DNA from: Triplophysa rosa
Lineage: Eukaryota > Chordata > Actinopteri > Cypriniformes > Nemacheilidae
Direction of reading: 5' to 3'
Assembly (NCBI RefSeq): GCF_024868665.1
Contig: NC_079913.1
Span: 2,740,951-2,804,950, forward strand
Length of the DNA stretch: 64,000 nucleotides
Every line of letters begins with the position of its first letter. Within the stretch, counting starts at the first letter, position 1. The notes under the pieces are model-generated. The model did not search any database and was not told where the DNA came from. It saw only the letters and a list, made by a program, of their open reading frames with translations. This document shows, in pieces, positions 1-13,300 of this stretch. The translations under genes and the position numbers were made by a program.

Positions 1-209
1 TACCTCTTTTTCAGGCATTACATCATGAAAAGAATACTTGTTTAGAGGGGGAGTGGAGCTTTATGTTTTTGATTAAAGTTTACAACTACAAATGTGATGT
101 GCATGGACAAATCATTTAAAAGAATCACTGCAACGCTGTGTAAGAAAATTAGTATTATAATTTTTAATTGCAAGGTGACTTTAACATTGCTGTCTTGTTT
201 TCTCTCCAG

Positions 210-340
210 GCTGTAAGTACACATGTCATGCTCAGTGCCGTGACCAGGTGACATTAGACTGTCATCCTAATGGATCCATTAATGGCCCCCTCAGTCCTCT
301 CGCTCAGGACCACCTCAACAACAACGAGTCATCACACAGC
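210..340 (+). CDS. rassf3: rassf3 long-isoform exon: C-terminal half of a C1 zinc-binding domain
   Basis: The exon lies between a polypyrimidine tract ending ctctccag and the donor gtaagt. It needs one base from an upstream exon and then encodes 43 residues beginning CKYTCHAQCRDQVTLDC, the end of a C1 domain as in RASSF1A and NORE1A (Cys/His zinc ligands), followed by a polar Asn/Ser-rich linker. It ends in phase 0, so it can join the DVEKEKE exon at 15597, exactly as the short first exon does. The first half of the C1 domain must lie upstream of base 1. Confidence 0.85.
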
Positions 341-1285
341 GTAAGTACAGCATGGATTTTTTGCATTTGTTTCAAAAATATATATTGTAAATCTAAAACG
401 CAAACGATGTCATGTAGGCCTAGTGATGGTTAGTCGTGGCCACAAGGGGGAGACCGATTCCAGATAAATAAGGTTAAACTTCAGTTAGTCTCACTGGTAG
501 GCTAATGTAAGATTAGCAATTTTGATTTTACAAATGTAATACTAATGTTTATTGACAGATATGTCATAGGAAGCTTTTAGTCTTTAGGCAATTTCAGAGG
601 TCATTTATTAACGGTTTGTTCTTAAGGGTGTGTTCAAAATATTCTGCGCCTGGTCATTGTAATTATTGTTTTGCTTCCTTGAGCTGCTTTGAGGAACTGT
701 GTGATTTAGTATTTAAGGATTATAAAATATATCATTTAGTGTCGTAAGTTTAAACACAAGCATACGGATAAACAATCATTTCTATTGCATGAAAATGGCA
801 ACAGCCTTTCTTTCAAAAGCAGGATATTACACGAGGAAAGAATGACACATATTTGCAAGGAACATTGTGAGACAGAGAGAGGTTCGGTGGGGTCAACGCT
901 GAAGTTTCTCATGCCAATCCAGTTCTACCACTTCGGCGGGTTTAGGAAGAGATGTGTAAACTGCTGCATTACCATGCCTGCAGGCTAACCAACCGGTTAT
1001 GAAACAGATCTCAGATTATTTGTTTATGAATTACTTTCGTGATGTATTTAGGAAAATAAGACAAACAACAAATGTGGTCGCACCTGTTGCGCGAATCGCA
1101 AATGGGTTCATCTTTACTTTGTGTATTTGTGATATAAACATTTAGTATTCAGTGCGCTGTTAGATGGCACTGTGCTGCGTGTTTGTGTTTGAGATCTGAA
1201 GCAGGTTCGTTTGTAATTTGGTGTGTACATTCCCACAGGACATACTCAACCAGCTGTCTGTGTCTAAACGTCGATGAGTGTAGCA

Positions 1286-1331
<46 letters not shown>

Positions 1332-4300
1332 TGCATGACTTTTCATATAGACCCTACATTCCAGACTGGAAGGCCCCCTCCCACCCATTGGCAGTTTGTC
1401 GAGTTGGACACGTTATTCGGGAATAAAAAAGGTCACACAGTCATCCCACTGTAGTGTTGTAATACTGACTATTGAGGGAGTGATGTGGGGAGGTCAGGGT
1501 GTCTTCATGTAACGCCCACTACAATGCAAAACAAACCACTAGTGTTGATAAAAAATAATGGAGAAAGCTGAATAGCAAAACAAATGTGATGTATTTAAAG
1601 TATGATGTAGGCTATACATGAGTGTACTTTATAATATAAAGAGTTACAATGTATTAGGTGTTTAAGAAGTTAAAGAAATGGGTGTAAATATGATCTAAAG
1701 AAGAGGAAGAAACCCCCAGGAAACAGTCTGCAGTACACACAAACATTTAGACATTACTATGCAGGAGCATTTCTTTACTGTGATGTAAACTCCTAACAAG
1801 CAATTTTACAGAAGTCATTGTGTAGTTTGCTGCTTCCAAGGAGAAGCATGTTGAACTTAAATTCAACTGCAGCTGAATTATTAAAGCAGAGCCGGCCTGA
1901 ATGTTTCATTTTTCTCCGAGAGAAAGCAGTTTGTTGGCAGGCTCGTGCCGACCGCTGAGAACATTCTGGGTGGTAAAGCCGGTCCAAACTGCAAGAACTC
2001 CACCACAGTAACCACACGCCCATGTGACTCCCACTAACAGAGATATGGGCAGGGATGCATGTTACACAATCTGACCCGCATTGGTCAAGTTTAATTTACT
2101 TTAAGCAAGAGGTGGCATTGTTTTTGCCCATGTATGAACATTAGCAGATGAGTTTAGAAATGCTGAAAAGATAGGGCTTGGCTCAGTTTGATCAATTCTG
2201 ACTCGAGACGGCCGCTGCATGCTTACTGCTTACTGCCAATAAGATGAATAAAATTACATTGGCTAGAAAGAATTTTTAAACGACAGTTTGGCAATTTATT
2301 GCTCCAGTATTGCAGTTTGGGAGAATATTTCATTCTATGCTGAACTGGAATGCTACGAGAATTTACTTTTTTTACTTTCACAAAATGACCCGATAAATAA
2401 CTTCCTCTATAGATCAGACCTCCTGACCTCATTGGAGAGACACTATCTGTGACTGTGTTTTACTTGTAGTTCTGGTGATGTTAAAGAACACAACTTCTCT
2501 TATCTGCAGAGCAGAGCAGAATAAGCAGATCTTTCACACGGAGGCCTGAGATTAGAGGCTGACCACCTTAAAAGCTAATCCCCTTTCCTCAGATCTACAT
2601 TTAGTCAACTCAGCGTTAACTGTCCAGTAAGCGTAACGTTCACACATGTCCCCCCTTTGACTCTTTGACCCTGAGAACTTTCTGGAAACATGCTTCAGAC
2701 TTCCTTCAGCATTTCTTCCTCTGCTTTCCACGGTAAAGGTTTTCACACGATTGCAGTGAACCAATGCATGGAAAAAGGAGTTCTCAAGCCCTGAGAAAGT
2801 GTTTTTAATTAAACTGGACAAATTGAATGTGTAGGTTTTTAAATGAAACCACTTGTAGAATTAAAGACTTCTGGTGGAATTCTATAGAGAGCAGTTGCCG
2901 TGGCTACTTCTATATCAAACGGTAATAAAGATTTGTTCTATGGAAATGTGCACCGGCCTGTGAATGTCTTCTGAAATCACACTGTCTCCACTTTCAGACG
3001 GATAAAATGATCTGACAAAATCTGGAAGCGGAATGCTCAGCTCAGAACTGCTGTCTCCACAAACACTGTGGTTTGATAACAGACCTCTTCCTTAACACTA
3101 AAGAGACCTTCACAAAAAGCAAACATGTATTTCTTTTACCTTGTTCTTTTATACTGTTCTTTTGAGCCAAAAAGTCAAAAGTGAGATTCAAACTTGTTTC
3201 AATGACCAAGCAAAATGAGCACAAACTAAATATAAGCAAGTTAAAAGCACCAAGCTGTTTAGGGGTGAAGTTACTGTAGTTCTCACAATGCATGTCTTAT
3301 CTTCATCCTTCCACTCGCTTTCCATCCAATCACGGACACCATTGTGAGTTTAAATCAACCTGATGTTTACAGAGCTCCTGTTAACAAATGGTCCATCTAA
3401 ATCCAATGTTTATTTTTAGATAAAAAAAGATAAATGCCCGCTTCCCTGGGGTTAAGACTGCAGAATTTTAGAGACAACCCACTTTATGCCAGTATCAGAT
3501 TGTGGACACCGGACTGACACACAAAGAGCCTTTAAAAACTGCAGACCTTCTGAAACTCCATATCCACCACAAGACAAGACACAACCTGTCCTGAGGTTTA
3601 GACTAACTGTGGGTGTCCTTTTTGTTAACAGCAGTGGATGTTGGTCCCAAATTACCTTCTATTTAGTCTTCCTTCACTGTCTGGATATGTAAGGTTTGGC
3701 TATGATTTCCATCTAGGGAACGTCCCAGGGTAGTAAACACTAAGCTCTGATTGTTTGTGAAACCCTTGATCTCGGCTTGGATCTCGGTAACGTTTAGACT
3801 GAGATGATGAGGTCATTTTCTCTTTTAGCTCTCCTCAGAATAATGGGTTTTGGGTTCATTTATACCTCACACTGCATCCTGAAAATTACACGATGAAACT
3901 ATACGAGCAGAGGAGAACTAATACTTTATGAAGGTTAAACTAAATGCTGTTTTGTTCGTCAAATCTGTGGGATAATGATAAGAGTTATGTGTCTTTTCTG
4001 TCAGGCAGTGTAAAGTTACTTTGTCCTGTGGTGATGATGTCATTTACCTTGCAGTATTATTTACCTTAATTAAAATGACAGATTACAATAAAAAAGTATT
4101 AAAGTGCCAGAAGATGAAAGAAATAGATTTAGTCTATCACCCTTTTTATTGTGCACTGGGGTGTAAAAGTTTACTTTTTTCTCTCTAAAAGTTTAACTTC
4201 ATTTACAATTTTAGTTTAGTTTTTATTTCCAGTGCCTCAGTTTATTGATAAGGCAACATTTCTAACTTTTTGTTTAGTTGAATAATATTTAGTTTAAATA

Positions 4301-7300
4301 ATATTTTATTTGAATTTAATTATAATTTCAAATAATTGTAATAGTTTTAGTGAACTATAACCTTGTCACTTTTACATTGCTTTAATGGTCTCCTGACGTA
4401 TAGTTAAAGAACAAAAACATTGTAAATGTAGCAATTTGTCATTGGGTTAACTTTATAATCTTGCATAATTAAAGGACTGAAACTCCTTTTAATTGCTCTT
4501 TAAAGACCGACATGTAATCCTGTCATTAATCGGTGTTTTTCCTGAGGTCACCCTTGCACGAGTTCATGGGCCCATCACAAAAAACTCTTTGTGTGTGTGT
4601 AAGAAAATGATTCGTCTTTACGAGACATTCCACACGGCCTCACGTAAATGCCGACACATAAACGGTGTCTGTGCGCTGGGAGCGTGAACCACTCCTGCAA
4701 AGGAATGTGGCTAATGTGTAATGAAGGCTATGGCCCTCAGCCAGAAAAACTACAGGTTGCAGTCACAGGTCACCTCTCTGGCCCTCCTGCCAGACCCTAT
4801 TGTTCTGTAGCGGGGTGAGGTAGGCTGGGGATGAGTTTCCTAGTGGGGTGAAACATCCGGACTGTTTTCACACGCTCCTTGGCAACAAAAATATGATGGG
4901 TGCAGTCACCTCCATGTACTGTATTTTGCCTTACACTTACTGTATGATTTAATACCATTTAATACTGCTTTTCCTACGGTCGACATTGATTTTAAGTGAA
5001 AACTGATTGCTGTGTGTCTATCTACAGACCGACATAGTATTGACCAGTTGGTCCTGGGCTAGCAGTTTGTCAGCTTTTGGTTTGCATAACTTAGGCCACG
5101 TTTACACGATGAAAAACGGAAAAGTTTTTCCTTTGCGTTTTTGAAAAGTTTCACGTACACATGACAGCGTTATCAAAACTGTCTGCATTTACACGGATGC
5201 AGGAAAACGGATAAACCCGCTGTAGTATGCACGCCAGGCCAGTGGATGGCGATGTTGTTGTGTATAGAAGCCGGACGTGCCTTTGCGCATACACATGCAC
5301 AGTAATAAGCCAAAAGTGCTTTTTAATACCGTGTTCGACGTATATGTGTGTTTAAAGTCTGGCGAATGTAAATAGTGTGTCTCTGCTGGTCTCATTGGTG
5401 CAGCAAATCCACATTTTGCTGGGGAAACGTTAATACATAGTCGAGCAGCGAGAGCTCACAGTACGGGAAGCCGCCATATTGTTTTGGCTATACTCGCGCG
5501 ACCGAGCGCGTAATACGCATGCGCGAGACATCATCGATTTCAGAAAGTTCCGACTTGCAGTTTACATGGAAACGAAAATGGCAGCGTTTTCAAAAAGTTG
5601 CACTTTGAGACCCGTTTTCATAAGTTTACGTTTTCAAAACGCATAAATGTTTTCGCGTTTTCACTTGAAAACGATCTCGTGTAAACGGCCTCTTAGTCTC
5701 TCCCTCTGCTGACAGGGTATTTTTAGGTTCTCTCCAAGTTTAAATTAAGACCTGCCCTTCCACAGACCTCTTGAAAGCTACAGTTTATGGGGCGTGGTTA
5801 GCCCTGTCCTTGATCTGCTGCAGATGTTGCCTGTGTTTGACTTGGACACATCACTCCCTTTTTCTTTTGACTGGGTGAGCTGCTATCATGTTTGACTTGA
5901 TGTAAAATGCAAAATATACAAGTATAAGGGGGAAATTGCTTGGAAAGATAATAAGCTAAAACCTCAAAGCAACCATTGACACAATGAAAAGATGTCTGTG
6001 CTCTTTTGTATTTTAGTTGGGTCTGCAGAGTCAATATGAAAAGTGCTCTGTAGTGCATAATAATGACAATGTGAGCCAAATATCTTTCTTGGTTTACAAG
6101 AAAATTTGCTAAGGATATCAAAAATATTCTGCCTATCTAAACGTTAAATAACATTTATTCTTTTCGAAGATTTTCCTTTCCTTATATGCGACTTTCTTTA
6201 CATGTTTATTCATTTGAGGATCTTTTTCATATCCCAGACAACTTTGATCTGCAAAGAGGTGGAACCCAACATCTTTGGACAAATTACAAACAGTGCTGAA
6301 AGTGGTTAGCCCCAAAGTGTTTTGCTCATGGCGTAGATCCAAATCCAGGCCTTCTAAGTCCAACACAAGTCATAAAAATGAGGTTTGTAGTTTGTCATTG
6401 GTTAAATAAGTTACATTTTCTCTCTGGGTTTTAGCTTCCACATTAAAGTACGGTCCTAATGACTGAATCAACGGACAAACCAGTGGTCAGCTTTACCTGT
6501 TTTTAATCTTGATCACATGACATGAAACGGGAGTAGTTGTAAAGTTACAGTTTCTCATTTCCTTCGTTACCATGGCCACAGGTATCTGTTTAGACATGTC
6601 GGCATTCACAATGGTTGAGGTGTCATTCTCACGCATCTGACAAATTGTCAGTCACTGAAAGAAAGTTTGGCCATGTAAGATATCATATGCTCCACATTTT
6701 CTACTATATATTTGGTCCATGTGATTGCATGGGTTAGAGAAACACCCATTCATATGGGTGTACAGGCTTGTATTAAATTCCCCAAACCTCTTTTTAGCTC
6801 AGTTGGTAGGCCAAGTAATATAACTTCTTGAGAAGCAGCCCATATGTTTCAAAGGAAGTAATTATAAGACAGCTTGCATTTGTGTGCTGCATACTTACAG
6901 CGGTAAGTCAATTTACATTTTATATATTTCTTAGTCATCAACATCCATTCGAGTAGAATTTTCTTTTTAGACAGCAAACATTTACATTATTTACTTCTCT
7001 GCCGAATCTAACAATAAAATAGTTTTGACTCCTTATTTTGTTTGGAGAATTCGCCGATACTTTAGTAAATTAATGCGCCAGTTACGTAGTTAGGCTAATG
7101 GACTATATTACTTGGCGGAAGTTTTTTTTCCTGATGATAACAATTAACATATGTAACTTTCTTCATTCGTGCCTATAATTTTAAATCTTTCTCTAAAAAA
7201 CACACAGTGAGCTTGTTACTTAATGGACGATTAAGCACTGATCAGGAGGACACAACGACAGGTAGGGAACACGGAACCTACAATAAATGAGGATTTTGTA

Positions 7301-10300
7301 TGTGTATGTGTATGTGTGCGTGTGATAGTGGGTGTGTTCAATATCCACTGCGCCTCTCCGGTTGCCTTGCGCCTGTTGGCTTCAGTTTAGTTCAAGTCGT
7401 TGGTTATACATGAACCGGTTGCGCTTTTCATGAAGTTTCTTTCAAACTGTAGCAGGTAAATTATTCTTATTCCGTCTGATACACCCGAAAGAGTAAACGA
7501 GTAACGTAGAGTAGTTTATTTTAATTTGGTCATCGTCTCCTCATTCAGTTGAGCGGCGTAAGCTCGCGTTAAAAGTTTCCCAGCTGCGCGTTTACTCCGT
7601 ATTTACGTTTACTGTAGTATTTAATACGTTTATATGTGTCAGAGTTTCTCTTAAATGTCGTGGACGAGCACCATGAGCAGTGGATACAGCAGTCTGGAAG
7701 AAGATTCAGAGGAATATTTTACTGCCAGAACCTCTCTGTTTAAGAGACCTTCCTTTAAGCCCACCAACTTGAAGGTAAAAACTACAAAATATTCAATTAT
7801 TCACGTATTTATTTGACTTATTTAGTATTACGTGCGCTGTTGCCATACGGGTAACATATAACGTTACAATGGTGCAACCATGTGGTAGTAAGAAAACAAT
7901 ACAAACTAATATTAAACGCAGTATTAATATTATATATTATATTATATAATATTCTGATTTGATTATGATAATATGTACTTGTAAATACTATGTTTGATAT
8001 TCAGTGTCCCGAATCAGCTGTTGCTTTAAAATTTACATTAAAGTTTTGCACGCATGCGCAATGATGCCTACAACAGACCAAAGTTTAAAACGGACTTTTA
8101 CTCATTAACAAATGTCCGTTTTTATTTGGTCTAGCCTGGAGAATGTATATCGTTACTATTTATCTTGTTTTTGCAGGTACAACTTTGATTGTTTTGCTTG
8201 TAGTCAATGTGTCTCATGTACAGCTGCTTTGTAACAATGAAAATTGTAAAAGCGCTATATAAATAAAGTTGAGTTGAGTTGAGTTGAAAGGTACGGAGAC
8301 TTGTTGCATGCTTGTGTTACAATAGAGCTAGTGTCAGCTCGAGGTGGTGGCCATGACAGCAAGAAAAGTGTAGGATATGAATGACCTCAACATAATATTG
8401 CTTCTGTTTCTGGTTGTATTGAGGAAGTATTCTGTGTTGCCGTTTTTGTTTTAATGGTAGTGTCATGTTTAATAGCACGACGTCATGCCTCATGAATGCT
8501 GTTTTATTCATGCTGTTTCCATGTGGGTTGATGTGGGTCTCAACTTGCTGTCTTTCCAAATCAAAGACAACTGCTCATAATTTCACACCGTTTTATGGCG
8601 CTTCTGTGTCTGTAGTAACATTGCTGCGTGACTGACCCCATGTGATTTAAATATGGCCTCTGCATGGTCATGTGTGATGTGAAGAGGCGCTCTGAAACTC
8701 AAAGATTAATGGAATCACCCCCACGCTTCTGTCAATTACCCAATTGTGGGAAAATGTCAGCGGAGAGACATTTGTCATGGGACTGGTCACTTAACAGGGG
8801 AAGCCTTATAGATCGGGCTATTATTGCATGTCTACGGATCTGTTGTGAAACCTACTGAACTGCATGTGTAGAAAGCATTTAGGCATGCAATCCTGATGTG
8901 AAGGCTATGCTTTGAATTTAAAATAACTTGTTGGCAGCATAGCAGAGCATACTTGCAGAGAATGCATCACATAATGCATTCCAACAAGCTCTGTGAACAT
9001 TTTAATTTATTTTGGAACCGAGCCCATAGCTATTATGAATTCCAGAATTTTAATCCCTATCCACCCCTACACATGCTGTATGCAATGACTATCCATTGTG
9101 CAATGAGACGGTGTTCGGCACAATTGCTCAAAAAGGAATGAGTCAGTTCCCTAAACGGCATCAACACTTTGCCACAGCTCAACTTCCTGTTGCTTCATTC
9201 CGACCAGAAAGTCTGAGCAGTTTTATCCAAAAGTTTATTATAACCTTGAGCTCCAGCTACTAATTTAATGCAAAATCATGCTTGAGATACGAAGTGTTAC
9301 TTTCGTATCCATTACAACGTGTGTTGACTATGAAGTGTCATTTTTATCATGTGAAGCAGATATGCCCTTCTCTCATCTCTTTGCTGTGGGCGCTCGCAGA
9401 GACAAATGCCGGCCACAGATGCACCGACCCTGGGAAACAGCTGCCAGGCCAGGCATGCAGAGTAGGATCATGGGCGTCTGTGTGGGCCACAGCAATGTCT
9501 TCACACACAAACACTACTGTATGCATGTCATATTTAAAGTAAAAAGCAGTTTTTCTTGCATGTAGCGTACAGTTTGCTTAAGGAACCGGTTTTTCTGTGC
9601 TTAGCCAAAGCGATCCAACTAATGCATCCACTTTCCATTGAGGAACTGTGTCGATTTTTAAAGAAGTAAGATTGTATGGTATGATTCCTATTGGACGTGT
9701 CCGGGTTATTCACAGGGTTGCTTTTACAGGACAGTGTAGGGGGAAATACTTGACGCTTGTAAAGAAAGACAGACGTTATCTACAGCCCCAGGCTGTTTTT
9801 ATATCCCAGGCCCTGATTGAAGGGGAAATTGAATTAGCAGTCGTATTAAACAGCTGGAACAGAAAACTGCTACTGTGTGCAAAAAAACTGAAGCCCTGTT
9901 TGGTGCGTTGACAGTTTGCATACATTTGCAAAACGGCTACTCTCGATCTGTAAATTTCATGCTGTTGTGTGCATGTAGTACCTTGGATGACCATTTTGGT
10001 GGCAGATAGTTTATGCATGATGTCATTGGCTTTGAGCGTGTGTATGCTTTGCCAGCAGTTGCAAATGCGCAGAGAAACTTATCTAGAAACTCTTGTCAAT
10101 GTTTCCAATCTATTGTTCAGCTATTCCAGGTTTTCCAGGTTTATCCTCCTGAGCTTTCCGCATGACACGTTTCAGCCATCTGATCAAAGTGCTCGCAACA
10201 ATTAATCATGTTGATGGTATGAATTACGCTCCATTTGGTAGCTGCTGGAGTTCATGTGCTCGTGAGCGTTAAATAAGGATTCACATGTCTGACACACTCA

Positions 10301-13300
10301 AAGATAAACCAATAATTTAAGATTAAGCTAAATCTTGAGTATGATATGCAAACCTAAGCAGACTTCAGTTTACTTTGAGTTTACCCAAGAAAGTCTAGGA
10401 ATTCTCTGCAGACGCCTGCTGTAAATCGAGACGGATAAAAATGTGTCTTCTGTTCTTAGGACTGGGTGTAGATAATGTTTATTTCACACTACCCATATTG
10501 CCCCAAGCGACTAGAATTATAGTTGCATGAAAGAGGCTGATACTTGTAAACATAGTCTTGAAAAAAAACTTCACAGTTACGTTACATTCATAAACTGTCC
10601 ACCAAATTTCAGTGAAGCTTGTTTTAGTTATTTTCATGACACTTGGTTTCATGACACAAAATCCATAATATTACGAAAAAATATTAGATTAATGTTACGA
10701 TAAAATATAGATAACTAGTGTCCTGTGTTTTTTATCACAGTATCAAGCGCTGGTCAGGAGAGCAAAGCAACTTAACGTGATTAGACCGCAAAATAGTCTT
10801 GTGCGTCATGGAACTGTATTTGATTATAATCCAGGTGTGTGTGTGTGTGTTTCCTCCGGTAATCTATATTACAAGCAGCCCTAATAACAACATTGACCAC
10901 ATCTCAGTTTTTTGTAGTCCGACAAAGCATTAAAAATAGCGCAAAAGTTTTGAATGTATTTGCAGACAGTATAGACAACTCTCTCCCGCTCGTTGCTTGC
11001 GGTCACGGCTCTGTTAGGCATACGTGTCTGCGTGTTAGGAGTTCATGTGTGTTTCCATATGTGCAGCATCTGTTTGTAGTTTTTTCTTTTTTTTTGGAAA
11101 GAGCTGTAATTACAGTTAAGAGGAAGATAACACCAGATGAAGGTGGCTGTTTCTCGGTGTCTACCTCAGGGTTCATTGGCTAAATCTCACACGAAACCTC
11201 AACTCCGTCGGCAGATAAACTTTCCATGGTTTCATAATGAATCTATCCAGAGGTTTGGCTCTAATGGCCTGTTTTGATGGTAATTGCAGTTACATTTGCA
11301 GTAACAGAATTAGTACAAATTATCAGTTGAATATTCATGCCGAAATCTAAAATGGCCTTTCATCTTTCTTGATATCGCTTTCTATGACTTTCAGGCTAGC
11401 TTATCTGTTTGAATAAAACCATTCACCCGGGAGGAAACATACCCACATGGCAGTGCTGAGATAAAGGACAGAGTTTGGCCGGATTCATTAGAAACCGGAT
11501 AAGTTCTCCGAGCGCATGGGTCACATGGCGGCACCTGGCATGTGTCATCTGATCTCTGTCTTTTTCGTTTCACGTTTTCTTTTGAAATCCTAAGCCATCC
11601 CTTTTCCAGAATGACATCATCGCAAAGCACCGCAGCAGACGTATTTCAGTGGATTAAATATCCATGTGAATAAAGGTCTCTCTCATCTTCCCGGATACAT
11701 AGAAATGGTCAGCCTTAGTTTACAGTGCTTTGGTTTTGTTGCTAGGCTCTGATAAGAAGGCTGATCTTTTACAGTCTTAGATAAAAAACGTCATGCTGGG
11801 TTAATTTTTATCACAAGTATTGGTGCTTAGAGGACTTTTGTTAATGATAAATGTGAGTTTTTAACTGCACATAAGTTGTAGGTCTTATATTTTAAGCAAA
11901 ACGACATGGGGAGATTCGTCATGTTAGCCTGGTATTTTTGATTTATAATTTCATAATTCCAACCTTTCATCAATCAAACACAATAGATGAGCAGTAGCCA
12001 TGAAATGCGAAAAGATTTTCCGCTTCAGATCAGTTCCTCATAGCTGTGGTGTATGGACAGATTTCACGTAAATTATGATTGTGATGTCATACAGCTGGCT
12101 TATCTTTCATCGGGTCGCTATATCCCAAATAAAACAGTCTACTCCCATCTGGGCTGACAGGTTTGCTATGATCAATATGGCTTTATTGTGAGTCAGACAT
12201 CTCCACTTCACCTTGTTGTGAATCAACCTCGGATCGGATTAGACTTTACGTTGTGCGGTTTGTAGAGGGTTCAAGTTCCTCACTTTCTTAAGAAGTCTGC
12301 TTTCTGAGAAAAATATCAGCTCTTTTACAGTATAGAGTTGCCTTCGGTTGAGTCAAAGCAAAACAAACCCCACCCTGTTTTTATGGTTCACTTGGTATCT
12401 TATGTTATCAGTAGTCTTTGAAGTTTGCTTTACCAATAACTTGTTTGGCATATATCTCAGATCATTGAGGATCAACGTTATTTCTTTAGAAGAAATGTTG
12501 AAGCAATCAGTCATATGTACAATAACTATCCCAGTAGAGCTGTGTGACGTCAAAATGGAAATCGCTGGAAGGCGATTGTCCTGGTTTCCTATAAAAGGTG
12601 CTTGTAAAAGTCCTCCTGAGGGGGTCTTTGTTATTGTTGGCCTGTCTGTAGGGGAGGCCAGAGAAGATGATGTTTTTGTGCCTCACAAACCAAACGCCAT
12701 TTTTACAGTTATGAAACCGTAATTGTTGATGTTTTGCAGAGCCTTGAGGGTTAAAGGGTAATTTCTGAAGGGCGTAATAACGTGTGTACATTACTTTTCC
12801 TGGTTATGTAATGTTATAGTACTCAGAATGAAGTATCCCATGAGTCATGACAACATGGATAAGCTCATAAACTGTGCTTGTTTGTTAAGGTTGCGAAAGG
12901 TTTCCGTTCTTCTTTTCATGTGTTTTTCTTGGTGTCCTCTTTCCTGTAAACCTCCCTGTTGTCTGAATATTCTAGATTCACATGATGCAATGAAGAAAGC
13001 CACAATGAATGGCACATTTTTACGCTGTTTGTTGTCAGATAGTTTAAAGTCCAGCAGTGAATTGCTTTTGGTTTTCTAAGGGTAGCATTGTTTTTGCTGT
13101 TCTTGCAGTTCTCCTTTAGTCGGGAATGTTTTAGAGAGGAAAGGTGTGGTGACTTCCTGTGCTAACAGTTGAGGGGTTGGTGGAATTGGGAGGAAACTTT
13201 GAGATGAGTGTTTGTTGGCAAGTGTGATGTTTACAGGCGTGATCTGAAATCCCCTCCAAAACCTCAGCTAAAAATATGAAAGGTTGTCTTTGGATTGTCT

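Larger units (their letters stand above)
341..7654 (+). other. rassf3 intron between the C1 exon and the short-isoform first exon
   Basis: No convincing coding exon was seen. It contains a (GT)n microsatellite at 1289-1332 and a roughly 600 bp inverted-repeat element at 5094-5690. The last 350 bases include the 5' region of the short isoform. Open frames in this stretch are short and lack family similarity. Confidence 0.7.

Noticed and set aside
12348..12722. A 124-codon plus-strand frame in a rassf3 intron
   Set aside because: No domain, no acceptor/donor pair fitting the gene, and ordinary intronic composition.
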